This document shows, piece after piece, positions 32,065-41,514 of a stretch of DNA of 41,826 nt; within the stretch, counting starts at the first letter, position 1, and the number at the start of each line of letters is the position of its first letter. Under the pieces are notes generated by a model, which did not search any database, was not told where the DNA came from, and saw nothing but the letters and a program-made list of their open reading frames with translations. The stretch covers positions 1 through 41,826 of the forward strand of contig JAZGBC010000150.1 of the NCBI GenBank assembly GCA_036444495.1, written 5' to 3'. This stretch comes from JAZGBC01 sp036444495 (GTDB lineage: Bacteria; Pseudomonadota; Alphaproteobacteria; Kiloniellales; J153). The position numbers were made by a program, and so were the translations under genes.

Positions 32065-33108
32065 TTGCTAGGGTGGCCGGCCTTGTTCGACGGACAGAGC
32101 CCCGACGGCCCGGAGCGTCTCGGGTTCCTGCTGGTCCCGGGCTTCTCCATGATCGGCTTCTTCTCGGCTATCGAGCCGCTGCGCGTGGCCAACCGCCTGA
32201 AGGGCCGCCAGCTCTATAGCTGGCGCATCTTCTCGCTGGACGGCGAGCCGGTCGCGGCGAGCAACGGCATGACCATCGTGGCCGATGCCTCCATATCCCA
32301 GGTGGAGCGCTTTCCCACCGTCATCGTTTGCGCCAGCTACGAGCCCGAGCGTTACCTGAGCAAGCGCCTGCTCGCCTGGCTGCGCAGGCTGGACCGCCAG
32401 GGCGCGCGGTTGGGGGCACTGGAGACCGGCGCGCATGTCCTGGCGCGAGCGGGCCTGCTCGACGGCTACCGCGCCACCCTGCACTGGGAGAGCGCCCCGG
32501 CCTTCGCCGAGAAGTTCCCCACCGTGGAGGTCAGCCACGAGCTCTTCGAGATCGACCGCAAGCGCATCACCTGCTCCGGCGGCACGGCGGCCATCGATCT
32601 CATGCTGCACCTCATGGCCGGACGTCATGGGCAGCAGCTGGCGCTGGACGTCTCCGAGCAGCTGCTGCACGCCCGCATCCGCAACCCCGATGACCATCAG
32701 CGCATGGCCCTGGGCCAGCGCCTGGGCGTGCGCCACCCCAAGCTGATCCGCATCGTCGAGGCCATGGAGGAGAACCTGGAGGAGCCTTTGCGCCTGGACG
32801 GGCTCTCCGCCCTCGGCGGCATCTCGCGGCGTCAGCTCGAGCGCCTGTTCCGCAACCATCTGGCGGACACGCCCAGCGGCTATTACCTCAAGCTGCGCCT
32901 CTACCGCGCGCGCCAGTTCCTCGAGCAGACCGACATGAGCGTGCTCGACGTCTCGCTGGCCTGCGGCTTTATCTCCGCGCCCTACTTCTCGCGCGCCTAT
33001 CGCGCGCTCTTCGGCCGGGCCCCGCGCGACGACCGGCGCAACCTGCGCCTGGGCGTCGGCCGCACCGGCTGGTTCATGCCCGGGGCGGAAGGTCTCGACC
33101 TGCTATAA
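32065..33108 (+). CDS. AraC-family regulator with DJ-1/PfpI (GlxA-type) N-terminal domain, CdhR/GbdR-like
   Basis: 347 residues from a TTG at 32065; TTG 32083, with AGGG nine bases upstream, is a likely alternative. Residues about 15-205 form a DJ-1/PfpI-like ligand domain beginning LGFLLVPGFSMIGFFSAIEPLR. The C-terminus has two helix-turn-helix motifs: LSALGGISRRQLERLFRNHL and VSLACGFISAPYFSRAYRALFG. CdhR and GbdR of Pseudomonas, which control carnitine and glycine betaine catabolism, belong to this GlxA subgroup. It lies about 100 bases after caiD on the same strand, so it most likely activates this operon. The ligand is inferred. Confidence 0.9.
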   Translation: MLGWPALFDGQSPDGPERLGFLLVPGFSMIGFFSAIEPLRVANRLKGRQLYSWRIFSLDGEPVAASNGMTIVADASISQVERFPTVIVCASYEPERYLSKRLLAWLRRLDRQGARLGALETGAHVLARAGLLDGYRATLHWESAPAFAEKFPTVEVSHELFEIDRKRITCSGGTAAIDLMLHLMAGRHGQQLALDVSEQLLHARIRNPDDHQRMALGQRLGVRHPKLIRIVEAMEENLEEPLRLDGLSALGGISRRQLERLFRNHLADTPSGYYLKLRLYRARQFLEQTDMSVLDVSLACGFISAPYFSRAYRALFGRAPRDDRRNLRLGVGRTGWFMPGAEGLDLL

Positions 33109-33125
33109 TCCGGAGCTACGGCGCG

Positions 33126-33824
33126 TTACGGCCGGGTGTCGGCCATGACCTCTTCGGTCAGGAGCGAACTCACGAGGTCTATGAAGACGTTGCCCTGGAC
33201 GCTGACGTGCTGGCGCATCAGCTCGTCGGTGCGGTCCCCATCGCCCGCGAGGATAGCCGCGATGATCGCCTCGTGCTCCTCGTGCGATTCGAACAGCCGG
33301 CCGCGCTGCTGGAGCTGGTGCCGGCGGTAGGCCGAGAGACGGGTGCGGATGTTGCGCGTCGTCTCGTAGAGGAAGGGATTGTGCGCGCCGGCATAGATGT
33401 GGTCGTGAAACTTGGCGCTCAAGGCATAGCATTCGGCGACGTCGGGCGTTTCGGCGCCGGCGGCGCGGCCGTATTCCTCATGTGCCTCTCTAAGCCGTAT
33501 CCGTTCCCCCTCCGTCATGCGGCGGGCGGCCAGGCGCGCGCAGAGGCCCTCCAGCACCGACATGACCTCGAACATCTGGATCATGGCCGGAATCGAGATA
33601 TCGGCCACGACCGCGCCCCGGCGCGGGCGCAACTCCACCGGACCGGCGGCTGAAAGATGCCGAAGGGCTTCGCGCACCGGCGTGCGCGAGGCGCCGAACT
33701 GGACCGCGAGCGTCTGTTCGTCCAATCGCTCGCCGGGCTTCAGGACGCCGGTGAGGATTTCCTGCTCCAGGCTCCGGACGATCGTCTGTACGAGGCCGCC
33801 GTGTTTTGTCCGCTGAGTTGCCAT
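33126..33824 (-). CDS. GntR-family (FadR/FCD subfamily) transcriptional regulator
   Basis: 232 residues. The N-terminal winged helix (about 10-75) has VRSLEQEILTGVLKPGERLDEQTLAVQFGASRTPVREAL cut by family motifs such as LAVQFGASRTPVREAL. The C-terminal FCD domain (about 85-215) has metal-type histidines in FHDHIYAGAHN, ESHEEHEAII and RQHVSVQG. FCD regulators sense small acids and usually repress. It is convergent with the AraC-type gene, 17 bases apart. It may be the second control of the carnitine operon or act on an unseen target. The upstream side is AT-rich with a TATATACTAGTTATAG segment that could be its own promoter or operator. Confidence 0.9.
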   Translation of the reverse strand: MATQRTKHGGLVQTIVRSLEQEILTGVLKPGERLDEQTLAVQFGASRTPVREALRHLSAAGPVELRPRRGAVVADISIPAMIQMFEVMSVLEGLCARLAARRMTEGERIRLREAHEEYGRAAGAETPDVAECYALSAKFHDHIYAGAHNPFLYETTRNIRTRLSAYRRHQLQQRGRLFESHEEHEAIIAAILAGDGDRTDELMRQHVSVQGNVFIDLVSSLLTEEVMADTRP

Positions 33825-34224
33825 CTTGGGGGCGCTCCCAAACTTCTTCCCCCTGGAATCGAATCGAAGTTATATACTAGTTATAGTAGAATGCATACGA
33901 ATATTTGCCCTTATTATTATTGTGTGAATTTTTATTTCCTTATATTAGAAGTGGAATAGACTTGTTCCTATTTTCGTAGGTTTTCTCTAGGAATATGGCA
34001 GTAAATATACCGGATTATTATTTGTCCATAACATGGGTGTGGGAATTTTCGTGCGGCCTTAGGGGGGGCAGGGATGGGTACTTCTCTCAACCGGCGGATG
34101 ACCGCTGCGGCTTTTGTCTACTCGGCGGGATGGGTTGTGCCCGCAGCAGCCCGCGCATCGAGTTGCCAAGGTAGGGCACATTGAATGACGGTCCGGGCTT
34201 CACCGGCGCCAAGGACCGGGGCGT
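33825..34224. other. Intergenic region with AT-rich block and a small orphan ORF
   Basis: About 400 bases. The part 33865-34030 is strongly AT-rich and likely holds the gntR promoter (minus). The part after 34040 is GC-rich again and contains the small signal-peptide-like ORF listed at 34074-34184. Nothing else was recognised. Confidence 0.5.
34074..34184 (+). CDS. Possible 36-residue ORF resembling an orphan signal peptide
   Basis: ATG at 34074 to TGA at 34182-34184 gives 36 residues: a basic start (MGTSLNRRM), a hydrophobic stretch and VPAAARASS, which resembles a signal peptidase I site (AxA). A G-rich GGGGGGGCAGGG lies directly upstream as a possible ribosome site. It could be the beginning of a decayed exported-protein gene or a tiny secreted peptide. 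It ends 40 bases before the convergent hydrolase stop. Low confidence. Confidence 0.25.
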   Translation: MGTSLNRRMTAAAFVYSAGWVVPAAARASSCQGRAH

Positions 34225-35130
34225 CTAGCTTTCCGGCCCCTTGACGAACTCCGCGATGACATCGGCCAGATCCTCGCCGAAAAGGTCGAGGAAAAAATGG
34301 CCGGCGTCCTCGATTTCCACGTACTTCAGCTTCTTCCCGTCGGCCAACGGCTGGACCACCGGACGCAGACCGGTAACGACGCGGTCCTCCGTTCCCGCGA
34401 CCACCAAGACCGGCTTCTTGATCTTGGGTAGGTGATGCGGCGTGCTCTTCGCGGGATCGCCGCCGTAGTAGCTGACGAAGGTCGCCGCGCTCACGCTCGC
34501 CTGCGGGCAATAGAGAAAATCCGTCTCGGCGAGCATCGTATCTCCCTTGCCCGCGTCCACCAGGGACTGCGCCTTGGCGACCTGTGGCGCCAGGTCCTTC
34601 TTGTATCTTTCTTTATAGCTTCGGCCGACCACGTCCGCGGACCAAAGGCCCGGCGCAATCAGGATCACCTTTTTGACTGCCGGAATGTCCCGCTCGGCGG
34701 CGAACCACGCGGTATCTCGTCCACCACTGGAATGGCCGGCCAGGATGATGTCTTTGGCGCCCTTCTTGTCGAGCCATGCGATCCAGGCGCCGATCTCGTC
34801 GAGCGCATCGGCCGCCTTGTGGGTATGGGGCACGGCACAGTCATACATGCCGTGGCGATCACCCAAGCCAAGACTCAAGCTAATCGCGAGGCTGTTGAGG
34901 TTGCGTTCCCCGAGCAGCTTCTGCAGGGTCGCGATGATCTCCATGCCGTTGTGCGCCAGCAAGCCGTGGGTGATCAGCACGACCCCGTCGGCCAAGCCGT
35001 TGTCGCTGGCAATTTCCAGGTTGGCGTTCAGGGTCAGGCCGTCGTGGGACAGCTTGAACTCCTCGGCCCGGAGGGAAACCACCGAACCAAGGAAGAGCAT
35101 CGCAGACAGCACGAACGGCAGCGTTTTCAT
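34225..35130 (-). CDS. Exported alpha/beta hydrolase
   Basis: 301 residues. The first 22 (MKTLPFVLSAMLFLGSVVSL, then RAEE) form a signal peptide, so it should act in the periplasm. The alpha/beta hydrolase pattern follows: oxyanion region VVLITHGLLAHNG at 50-62, nucleophile elbow AGHSSGG with Ser134, acid Asp in VVAGTEDRVV, and His in EDAGHFFLD. Length is normal for a single-domain hydrolase. The substrate is unknown. It is a single gene between the carnitine regulators and the SUF operon, behind the palindromic repeat pair. Confidence 0.85.
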   Translation of the reverse strand: MKTLPFVLSAMLFLGSVVSLRAEEFKLSHDGLTLNANLEIASDNGLADGVVLITHGLLAHNGMEIIATLQKLLGERNLNSLAISLSLGLGDRHGMYDCAVPHTHKAADALDEIGAWIAWLDKKGAKDIILAGHSSGGRDTAWFAAERDIPAVKKVILIAPGLWSADVVGRSYKERYKKDLAPQVAKAQSLVDAGKGDTMLAETDFLYCPQASVSAATFVSYYGGDPAKSTPHHLPKIKKPVLVVAGTEDRVVTGLRPVVQPLADGKKLKYVEIEDAGHFFLDLFGEDLADVIAEFVKGPES

Positions 35131-35220
35131 GGCGCAGCCTCCGGCCCGAGGATAGCATGCCCGGGTGCGGCGCGGCCACTGTCGAGGGAGGGAAACCTGT
35201 CGATTCGCGCGTGAGCGGCC

Positions 35221-35362
35221 CTAGAGCAGCATCCGTTCAGATGGAATCGCTTTCAGCGATCCAACTGAAGGGATAAAGCTGCTCTACCTATTGAAAAGTA
35301 GAGCAATTTTATCCGAACGGATGGAGCCGGGCCGGTTCCATCCGGTTCGGATATTGCTCTAG
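35221..35362. repeat. Tandem pair of long palindromic repeats at the end of the SUF operon
   Basis: Two adjacent imperfect palindromes. Unit 1 (about 35221-35287) runs from CTAGAGCAGC to GCTGCTCTAC with inner arms around ATCCGTTCAGATGGAATCGC. Unit 2 (about 35299-35362) runs from GTAGAGCAAT to ATTGCTCTAG with inner arms TATCCGAACGGATGGA and TCCATCCGGTTCGGATA. The termini of the whole block, CTAGAGCA and TGCTCTAG, are also inverted repeats. The right end supplies the TAG stop of sufA. The form suggests a dispersed intergenic palindromic element; I saw no second copy in this window. It may also end or protect the suf transcript. Confidence 0.8.
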
Positions 35363-35694
35363 ACGTGGAATGATTCGCCGCAGCCGCAGCGGCCGGTCTC
35401 GTTGGGATTGTTGAAGACGAAGCCGGTGTGGAAGCGCTCCTCCACGTAGTCCATCTCCGAGCCAAGCAGGAACATGATCGCCGTGGGATCGATGAATATC
35501 TTGACCCCCTGGTCCTCGATCACGTCCTCGAAGCGCTTCTGCTCCTCGGCGTATTCGACGAAGTAGCTGAGGCCGGAACAGCCCTTGCTGTTCACGCCGA
35601 CGCGCAGGCCGAGCACCGGCTTCTCGCTCTTGGCGATCAGGTCCTTGACCCGCTGGGCGGCGGCGTCGGTCAGGGTGATGATGGGTGCGGCCAT
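35359..35694 (-). CDS. sufA: A-type iron-sulfur carrier protein SufA
   Basis: 111 residues, normal for HesB/IscA/SufA proteins. It has the three conserved cysteines: Cys39 in NSKGCSGLSY, and Cys103 and Cys105 in GRCGCGESF. It should accept Fe-S clusters from the SufBCD scaffold and pass them to apoproteins in the cytoplasm. It is the last gene of the SUF operon, after sufT. Its TAG stop lies inside the end of the palindromic repeat. ErpA or IscA are sequence alternatives, but the context favours SufA. Confidence 0.92.
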   Translation of the reverse strand: MAAPIITLTDAAAQRVKDLIAKSEKPVLGLRVGVNSKGCSGLSYFVEYAEEQKRFEDVIEDQGVKIFIDPTAIMFLLGSEMDYVEERFHTGFVFNNPNETGRCGCGESFHV

Positions 35695-35750
35695 TCGTCT
35701 CGGTCTCCAGTCCTTTGCGGCAGGCTGTCGGGGCCTCCCGATATATAAGC

Positions 35751-36149
35751 TCAGAACATGCCAAGTGCGAGCTTGGCGTCCTCGGACATGCGCTCGGGCG
35801 TCCAGGGCGGGTCCCAGACCAGGCTCGCCGTGACCTCGCCTGCGCCGGGCAGCGCGGCCACGGCATCGGCCACCATCCCCGGCATCTCGCCGGCCACCGG
35901 ACAGCCCGGCGCGGTCAGCGACATCTGGATATCCACCTTGCCGTCCCGGGCGATGGCGATCTCGTAAATGAGCCCAAGGTCGTAGATGTTCACCGGAATC
36001 TCCGGGTCGAAGACGGTCTGCAGGGCAACGACCACCTCGGCCTCCGTCGCCACCGGCGCGCCGGCTTCGAGCGGTGCGCCGGCTGTGGCGCTGAACTCCT
36101 CCGGCTCGCCGGGGGGCGGGGGGTGTCCGAAGGATCCTTGATCGTACAT
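35751..36149 (-). CDS. sufT: SufT (MIP18/DUF59 family) Fe-S assembly protein
   Basis: 132 residues from the ATG at 36149, preceded by AGAGAGG; the open frame further upstream is the shadow of sufU. A Pro/Glu/Ala-rich N-terminus (about 1-35) is followed by the DUF59 core: VALQTVFDPEIPVNIYDLGL, LTAPGCPVAGEMPGMV with its conserved Cys, and VWDPPWTPERMSEDAKLALG. SufT proteins help mature Fe-S proteins, especially when demand is high. It sits between sufU and sufA, its usual place. Confidence 0.92.
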   Translation of the reverse strand: MYDQGSFGHPPPPGEPEEFSATAGAPLEAGAPVATEAEVVVALQTVFDPEIPVNIYDLGLIYEIAIARDGKVDIQMSLTAPGCPVAGEMPGMVADAVAALPGAGEVTASLVWDPPWTPERMSEDAKLALGMF

Positions 36150-36169
36150 GGCGCCTCTCTCTAGGTTCT

Positions 36170-36637
36170 TTACTCGGTGGAGGTCTCGGTTTCGCCGGAC
36201 ATGGCCGCGTTCATCGTGTGCCAGGCCAGCGTCGCGCATTTGACGCGCATGGGAAACTGGCGCACGCCCGAGAGCACCTGCAGGCGTTCGAGCGCGTCTA
36301 CGTCGCCGTTCGCGGCGCTCGCGTCGAAGTCGTCCTTGGTGCACATCTCGTGGAAATCGTCGAACAGGGCGCGGGCCTCGTCTTTCGTCTTGCCCTTCAG
36401 GATTTCGGTCATGAGCGAGGCCGAGGCGATGGAAATGGCGCAGCCCTTGCCCTCGAAGGCGACATCGCGAATGAGGCCGCTGTCGTCCACGGTCAGATGC
36501 ACCACCAGCTTATCGCCGCAGATGGGGTTGTTGCCCTGGGCGTGGCGGTTGGCCTCCGCCGGACAGCGGTGGTTCCGCGGGTCGCGGCCATGGTCCAGGA
36601 TGACCTCCTGATAAAGCTCGCGCAGCTCGTCCATCAT
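36170..36637 (-). CDS. sufU: SufU zinc-dependent sulfur transfer protein
   Basis: 155 residues. Conserved ligands are in NNPICGDKL (Cys40, Asp42), EGKGCAISIAS (Cys66) and MRVKCATLAWHTM (Cys134). The extra loop between the second and third cysteines (LFDDFHEMCTKDDFD) is a mark of SufU against IscU. SufU takes persulfide sulfur from the cysteine desulfurase SufS, and is best known from Gram-positive bacteria. The start overlaps the sufS stop by one base (TGATG). No sufE is present, which fits a SufS-SufU pair. Confidence 0.92.
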   Translation of the reverse strand: MMDELRELYQEVILDHGRDPRNHRCPAEANRHAQGNNPICGDKLVVHLTVDDSGLIRDVAFEGKGCAISIASASLMTEILKGKTKDEARALFDDFHEMCTKDDFDASAANGDVDALERLQVLSGVRQFPMRVKCATLAWHTMNAAMSGETETSTE

Positions 36638-37899
36638 CAGCCGAATAGCTCCGAAACCGTACCCAGCGCCTCGGCCAGCGCGTCTACCTCGGCGCGCGTG
36701 TTGTAGATGCCGAAGGAAGCGCGTGCCGTGGCCGTCAGCCCGAAGCGTTGCAGCAGGGGCTGGGCGCAGTGGTGTCCGGCCCGGATCGCCACGCCCGCGC
36801 GGTCCACGATGGTGCCCACGTCGTGGGCGTGGGCCTGCTCCATGACGAAGGAGACGATGCTCGCCTTCTCCCTGGCCGTGCCGATGATCGTAAGCCCCGG
36901 CAACTGGGACAGGCGTGTCGTGGCGTAGGCGAGCAGACCGGCCTCATGGGCCGCGATGTTGTCCCGCCCCAGCGCCTCCACGTAGTCCAGCGCCGCGCCC
37001 AGGCCGATGACCTCGACGATGGCCGGCGTGCCGGCCTCGAAGCGGTGCGGCGCCTCCTTGAACTCGCTCTTCTCGAAGGTGACCGAGGAGATCATCTCGC
37101 CGCCGCCCTGGTAGGGGGGCATGGCGTTCAGGAGATCGCGCTTGCCGTAGAGCACGCCGATGCCGCTGGGCCCATAGAGCTTGTGGCCGGTAAAGACGTA
37201 GAAATCCGCGTCCAGCTCGCGCACGTCCACCATCCTGTGCTGCACGGCCTGGCTGCCGTCCACCAGCACGGGCACGTCGCGGGAGTGGGCGAGGGCGATG
37301 ACCTGCTCGATCGGCACCACCGTGCCGATGGCGTTGGAGACATGGAGCATGGCGACCAGCCGCGTGCGCGGGCCGAGCAGGGCCTCGAACCCGTCGAGCA
37401 GCAGGTTGCCCGCATCATCGATGGGCGCGACCTTGAGCACGATGCCGATGCGCTCGCGCAGGAGCTGCCAGGGCACGATGTTGGAGTGGTGCTCGAGGGT
37501 CGAGAGGATCACCTCGTCGCCCTCCTTCAGGAAGGCCTGGCCATAGCAGGCCGCCACCAGGTTGATCGCCTCGGTGGCGTTGCGGGTGAAGACGATCTCT
37601 TTGTCGCTCTCGGCGTTGATGAAGCGGGCGACCTTCTCGCGGCCCGCCTCGAAACCGTCGGTCGAGAGCTGGCTCAGGCGGTGCAGCCCGCGGTGCACGT
37701 TGGAATAATAGGTCTCGTAGGCCTCCTGCATGACGTCCAGCACCTGGCGCGGCTTTTGTGCGCTGGCGGCGTTGTCCAGGTAGACCAGCGGGCGGCCGAA
37801 GACCTCCTGCTTGAGGATGGGGAAATCGGCGCGCACGGACTCCACGTCGAAGGCCAGGGTGGAGTTGCCGCCGGCGGCGATTTCCATCGCCTCGCTCAT
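36637..37899 (-). CDS. sufS: Cysteine desulfurase SufS
   Basis: 420 residues from the ATG at 37899, which overlaps the sufD stop (ATGA) and has GGGGAAAGG upstream; an ATG four codons later is possible. It is a class V aminotransferase fold with YLDNAASAQKP, the substrate-site LEHHSNIVPW, the PLP lysine Lys240 in FTGHKLYGPSG, and the catalytic Cys378 in AGHHCAQPLL. The C-terminal RASFGIYNTRAEVD is typical of group II desulfurases. It removes sulfur from cysteine for SufU and the SufBCD scaffold. Confidence 0.95.
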   Translation of the reverse strand: MSEAMEIAAGGNSTLAFDVESVRADFPILKQEVFGRPLVYLDNAASAQKPRQVLDVMQEAYETYYSNVHRGLHRLSQLSTDGFEAGREKVARFINAESDKEIVFTRNATEAINLVAACYGQAFLKEGDEVILSTLEHHSNIVPWQLLRERIGIVLKVAPIDDAGNLLLDGFEALLGPRTRLVAMLHVSNAIGTVVPIEQVIALAHSRDVPVLVDGSQAVQHRMVDVRELDADFYVFTGHKLYGPSGIGVLYGKRDLLNAMPPYQGGGEMISSVTFEKSEFKEAPHRFEAGTPAIVEVIGLGAALDYVEALGRDNIAAHEAGLLAYATTRLSQLPGLTIIGTAREKASIVSFVMEQAHAHDVGTIVDRAGVAIRAGHHCAQPLLQRFGLTATARASFGIYNTRAEVDALAEALGTVSELFG

Positions 37900-39221
37900 G
37901 ACCTTTCCCCATTGGTCGCGCGTGACAGCCAGTGTCCGACGCTGGCCATGAGCGCCGGGCAGAGGCCCTCGGCGGCGATCCCGTTGATGGTCTCGCCCAG
38001 GAAGGCCTCGATCAGCATGTGACGCGCCGTGCTCTCCGGAATGCCGCGCGAGCGCAGATAGAAGAGCGCTTCGTGGTCCAGATCGCCCGTGGCCGCCCCG
38101 TGGCTGCACTTCACGTCGTCGGCGTAGATCTCCAACTCCGGCTTGGCGTCCACCTCGGCCCGGTCGGACAGCAGGAGCGCCTTGCTGAGCTGATGGCCGT
38201 TGGACTTCTGCGCGCCGGGATGCACCGTGATGCGGCCCTGGAAGACGGCGCGCGCCTCGTCGTCCACCACGCCCTTGAAGACCTCGCGGGAGGTGGTATG
38301 GGGCGTCAGGTGATCGATCACGCTCGTGGTGTCCCAATGCTGCTTGCCGCGCAGCATGTAGGCGCCGTTCAGGTGGCATTCGGCGCCCGGGCCGGCGAGC
38401 TGGACCGAGGCCTCGTTGCGCGCCAGCTTGGCGCCGGTGCTGAGGGTGAAGCTGTCATAGACCGCGCCGCGCTCCAGCCGCGCGTGCAGGGTGGCGATAT
38501 GCACCGCCTCGGGACCTTCCTCCTGGACCTTGTAGTGATGCAACTCGGCATCTTCCTGGACCAGGATCTCGGTCACGCTGTTGGCGAAATAGGCGCCCTC
38601 GCCGAGCCCCACGTGATGCTCCACGACGGTGGCCCGGCTGCCCGGCTCGAGCACGATAAGATTGCGCGGGTGATAGGAGATGGGCTCGGCGCCCGCCGCG
38701 CCCACGTAGACCACCTCGATGGGCAGCGGGATGGTGACGCCGGCCTTGACCCTGAGCAGCAAGCCGTCGCGCATCATGGCGGTGTTCAGCGCCAGCAGGG
38801 ATTGGCCGTCGAGCCGGCCGATGCGTCCCAGGCGTTCGGCCATGCCCTCGGGATCGCGCCCCAGCGCCTCGGCCAGGCCGCCCAGTTCGGCGCCCTCGGG
38901 CAATTCGCCGGGCAAGAAGGAGATGCATTGGCGCAGCCGGCCGTTGACGAAGATCACCCGGTGGCCCATGCCGCTCTGCGGGAAGAGCGCGGGCAGGCGA
39001 TCGATGCTGACCGTGTCGGCCGCCGGCGCCGGGGCGAAGCCGGTCTGCTCCAAGGGGCGCAGGCGCGTGTACTTCCAGGACTCTTCCTTGGGTCCGGGCA
39101 GGCCGAGCGAGCCGAAGCGCTCGATCCCGGCGTCGCGCAACTCGCGCAGCCAGGGCAGGGCGGCGCCCGGCAACTCGCCCCGCAGGGAGTCGAACTGCTC
39201 GGTGAAGGACTGGGCGGGCAT
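37896..39221 (-). CDS. sufD: Fe-S scaffold protein SufD
   Basis: 441 residues. The SufB/SufD core domain spans about 150-410, with GSRATVVEHHVGLGEGAYFA, LHYHKVQEE-like strands (LHHYKVQEEGPEAVHIATL), and DVKCSHGAATGDLDHEALFYL close to the family's functional His site. The N-terminal helical part (about 1-100) is less conserved. SufD forms the SufBC2D complex that builds clusters. The gene follows sufC by a few bases and overlaps sufS by four. Confidence 0.93.
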   Translation of the reverse strand: MPAQSFTEQFDSLRGELPGAALPWLRELRDAGIERFGSLGLPGPKEESWKYTRLRPLEQTGFAPAPAADTVSIDRLPALFPQSGMGHRVIFVNGRLRQCISFLPGELPEGAELGGLAEALGRDPEGMAERLGRIGRLDGQSLLALNTAMMRDGLLLRVKAGVTIPLPIEVVYVGAAGAEPISYHPRNLIVLEPGSRATVVEHHVGLGEGAYFANSVTEILVQEDAELHHYKVQEEGPEAVHIATLHARLERGAVYDSFTLSTGAKLARNEASVQLAGPGAECHLNGAYMLRGKQHWDTTSVIDHLTPHTTSREVFKGVVDDEARAVFQGRITVHPGAQKSNGHQLSKALLLSDRAEVDAKPELEIYADDVKCSHGAATGDLDHEALFYLRSRGIPESTARHMLIEAFLGETINGIAAEGLCPALMASVGHWLSRATNGERS

Positions 39222-39224
39222 GTC

Positions 39225-39974
39225 CTAGGCCGCCTCTCCGGTGAAGGCCGCGTAGCCGGTCTTTTCCAGCTCGCGCGCCAGTTCCTTGTCGCCGCTGCGC
39301 ACGATGCGCCCGCCGGCCAGGACGTGCACCTTATCGGGCACGATGTAGTCGAGCAGGCGCTGGTAGTGGGTGATGATCAGGGTGGAGCGCTCCGGCGATC
39401 GCAGGGCGTTGACGCCATCGGCCACGGCTTTGAGCGCGTCGATGTCCAGGCCGCTGTCGGTCTCGTCGAGCACCGCGAGTGTGGGCTCGAGCACGGCCAT
39501 CTGCAGCACCTCGTTGCGCTTCTTCTCGCCGCCGGAGAAGCCCACGTTCAGAGGCCGCTTGAGCAGATCTTCCGAGACGCCCAGCTCCTTCATCCTCCGG
39601 CGCGCCAGCTTGACGAACTGCATGGCGTCCAGCACCTCCTCGCCGCGGTACTTGCGCACGGCGTTGAGGGATTCCTTCAGGAAGGTGGTGTTGGGCACGC
39701 CGGGGATCTCGACCGGATACTGGAAGGCCAGGAACAGGCCTTCGCCCGCACGCTCCTCCGGGCTCATGGCGAGCAGGTCGCGGCCCTTGTAGACGATCTC
39801 GCCCTCGGTGACCCGATAGCCGTCGCGTCCGGTCATGACGTAGGCGAGCGTCGACTTGCCCGAGCCGTTCGGGCCCATGAGCGCATGCACCTCGCCGGCT
39901 CCGATGGACAGATCCAGGCCCTTCAGGATCGCCTTGCCGTCCACGCTGGCATGCAGGTTCTTGATCTCAAGCAT
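39225..39974 (-). CDS. sufC: Fe-S assembly ABC ATPase SufC
   Basis: 249 residues from the ATG at 39974, the usual SufC length; a TTG ten codons upstream is less likely. It has Walker A GPNGSGKSTLAYV, the Q-loop FLAFQYPVEIPGV, the signature FSGGEKKRNEVLQ and Walker B LAVLDETDSGLDI, plus a late H-loop in STLIITHYQRLLDY. SufC is the cytoplasmic ATPase of the SufBCD scaffold and is not a transporter. It lies between sufB and sufD, 43 bases after sufB. Confidence 0.95.
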   Translation of the reverse strand: MLEIKNLHASVDGKAILKGLDLSIGAGEVHALMGPNGSGKSTLAYVMTGRDGYRVTEGEIVYKGRDLLAMSPEERAGEGLFLAFQYPVEIPGVPNTTFLKESLNAVRKYRGEEVLDAMQFVKLARRRMKELGVSEDLLKRPLNVGFSGGEKKRNEVLQMAVLEPTLAVLDETDSGLDIDALKAVADGVNALRSPERSTLIITHYQRLLDYIVPDKVHVLAGGRIVRSGDKELARELEKTGYAAFTGEAA

Positions 39975-40017
39975 CAAAGTTTTCGTCCCTCTCCCTGACT
40001 CCAATCACCTTGCCGTC

Positions 40018-41481
<1,464 letters not shown>

Positions 41482-41514
41482 GATCGTTTCTCTTTCGCTA
41501 TCTGACGGCTTGGT

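Noticed and set aside
37932..39998. 688-residue plus-strand frame opposite sufD and sufC
   Set aside because: Antisense shadow without recognisable domains; sufC and sufD on the minus strand have full family signatures.
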